Shown piece after piece: positions 23,669 through 23,745 of a stretch of DNA of 23,745 nt. Origin of the DNA: an uncultured Lachnospiraceae bacterium (lineage in GTDB: Bacteria; Bacillota_A; Clostridia; Lachnospirales; Lachnospiraceae); assembly GCA_902787595.1 (NCBI GenBank), contig CADAHD010000024.1, positions 1-23,745 of the forward strand, given 5' to 3'. Under the pieces are notes generated by a model. That model saw nothing but the letters and a program-made list of their open reading frames with translations, had not been told where the DNA came from and ran no database searches. A program made the translations under genes and the position numbers. Numbering within the stretch: the stretch's first letter is position 1; each line of letters begins with the position of its first letter.

Positions 23669-23745
<77 letters not shown>

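Overview
The window reads as chromosome of a low-to-mid GC, Gram-positive Clostridia-type bacterium, most likely Lachnospiraceae. The reasons are strong AGGAGG ribosome sites, consensus sigma-A promoters, a threonine T-box leader, a CUT1 sugar transporter without its own ATPase, a secreted protein with InlB-type repeats, and a 16S rRNA 5' end closing the window. This assignment is inference, because only about 77 nt of 16S are present. Every supported gene is on the + strand, co-directional with the rRNA operon that starts at the right edge.

Layout. (1) 1-3042: 3' part of a SWIM/SNF2 helicase gene. (2) 3072-4807: pgi with its own promoter and terminator. (3) 4877-9305: a sugar-uptake locus with a GntR/FCD regulator preceded by a perfect palindrome, two permeases, and a solute-binding lipoprotein whose frame is broken near 8870. 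(4) 9345-11426: T-box-controlled thrS encoding a ThrRS that lacks nearly all of the TGS domain. (5) 11441-13846: a duplicated hairpin repeat, a membrane-anchored TPR/MORN protein, and a separate EF-hand-loop protein. (6) 13874-17862: ddl, another copy of the hairpin repeat, murF, and a COG2509-like flavoprotein. This is a cell-wall precursor block. (7) 17895-22592: a 1512-residue secreted multi-repeat protein. (8) 22621-23154: a class I fumarase/tartrate dehydratase beta subunit without its alpha partner. (9) 23162-23745: tRNA-Ser(GCT) with a consensus promoter and a terminator, then the rRNA promoter, leader and 16S start.

How they work together: ddl makes D-Ala-D-Ala and MurF attaches it to the UDP-MurNAc-tripeptide, so their adjacency is functional. 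The GntR regulator probably controls the transporter behind it. thrS is expected to respond to uncharged tRNA-Thr. Most other neighbours are separated by good terminators and look like independent units.

Most worth checking: the hairpin repeat, whose two full copies show a compensatory base-pair change; the broken binding-protein gene; the uncharacterised EF-hand-loop protein; and the alpha-less fumarase beta subunit. I saw no CRISPR array, insertion sequence, prophage or recognisable defence system.
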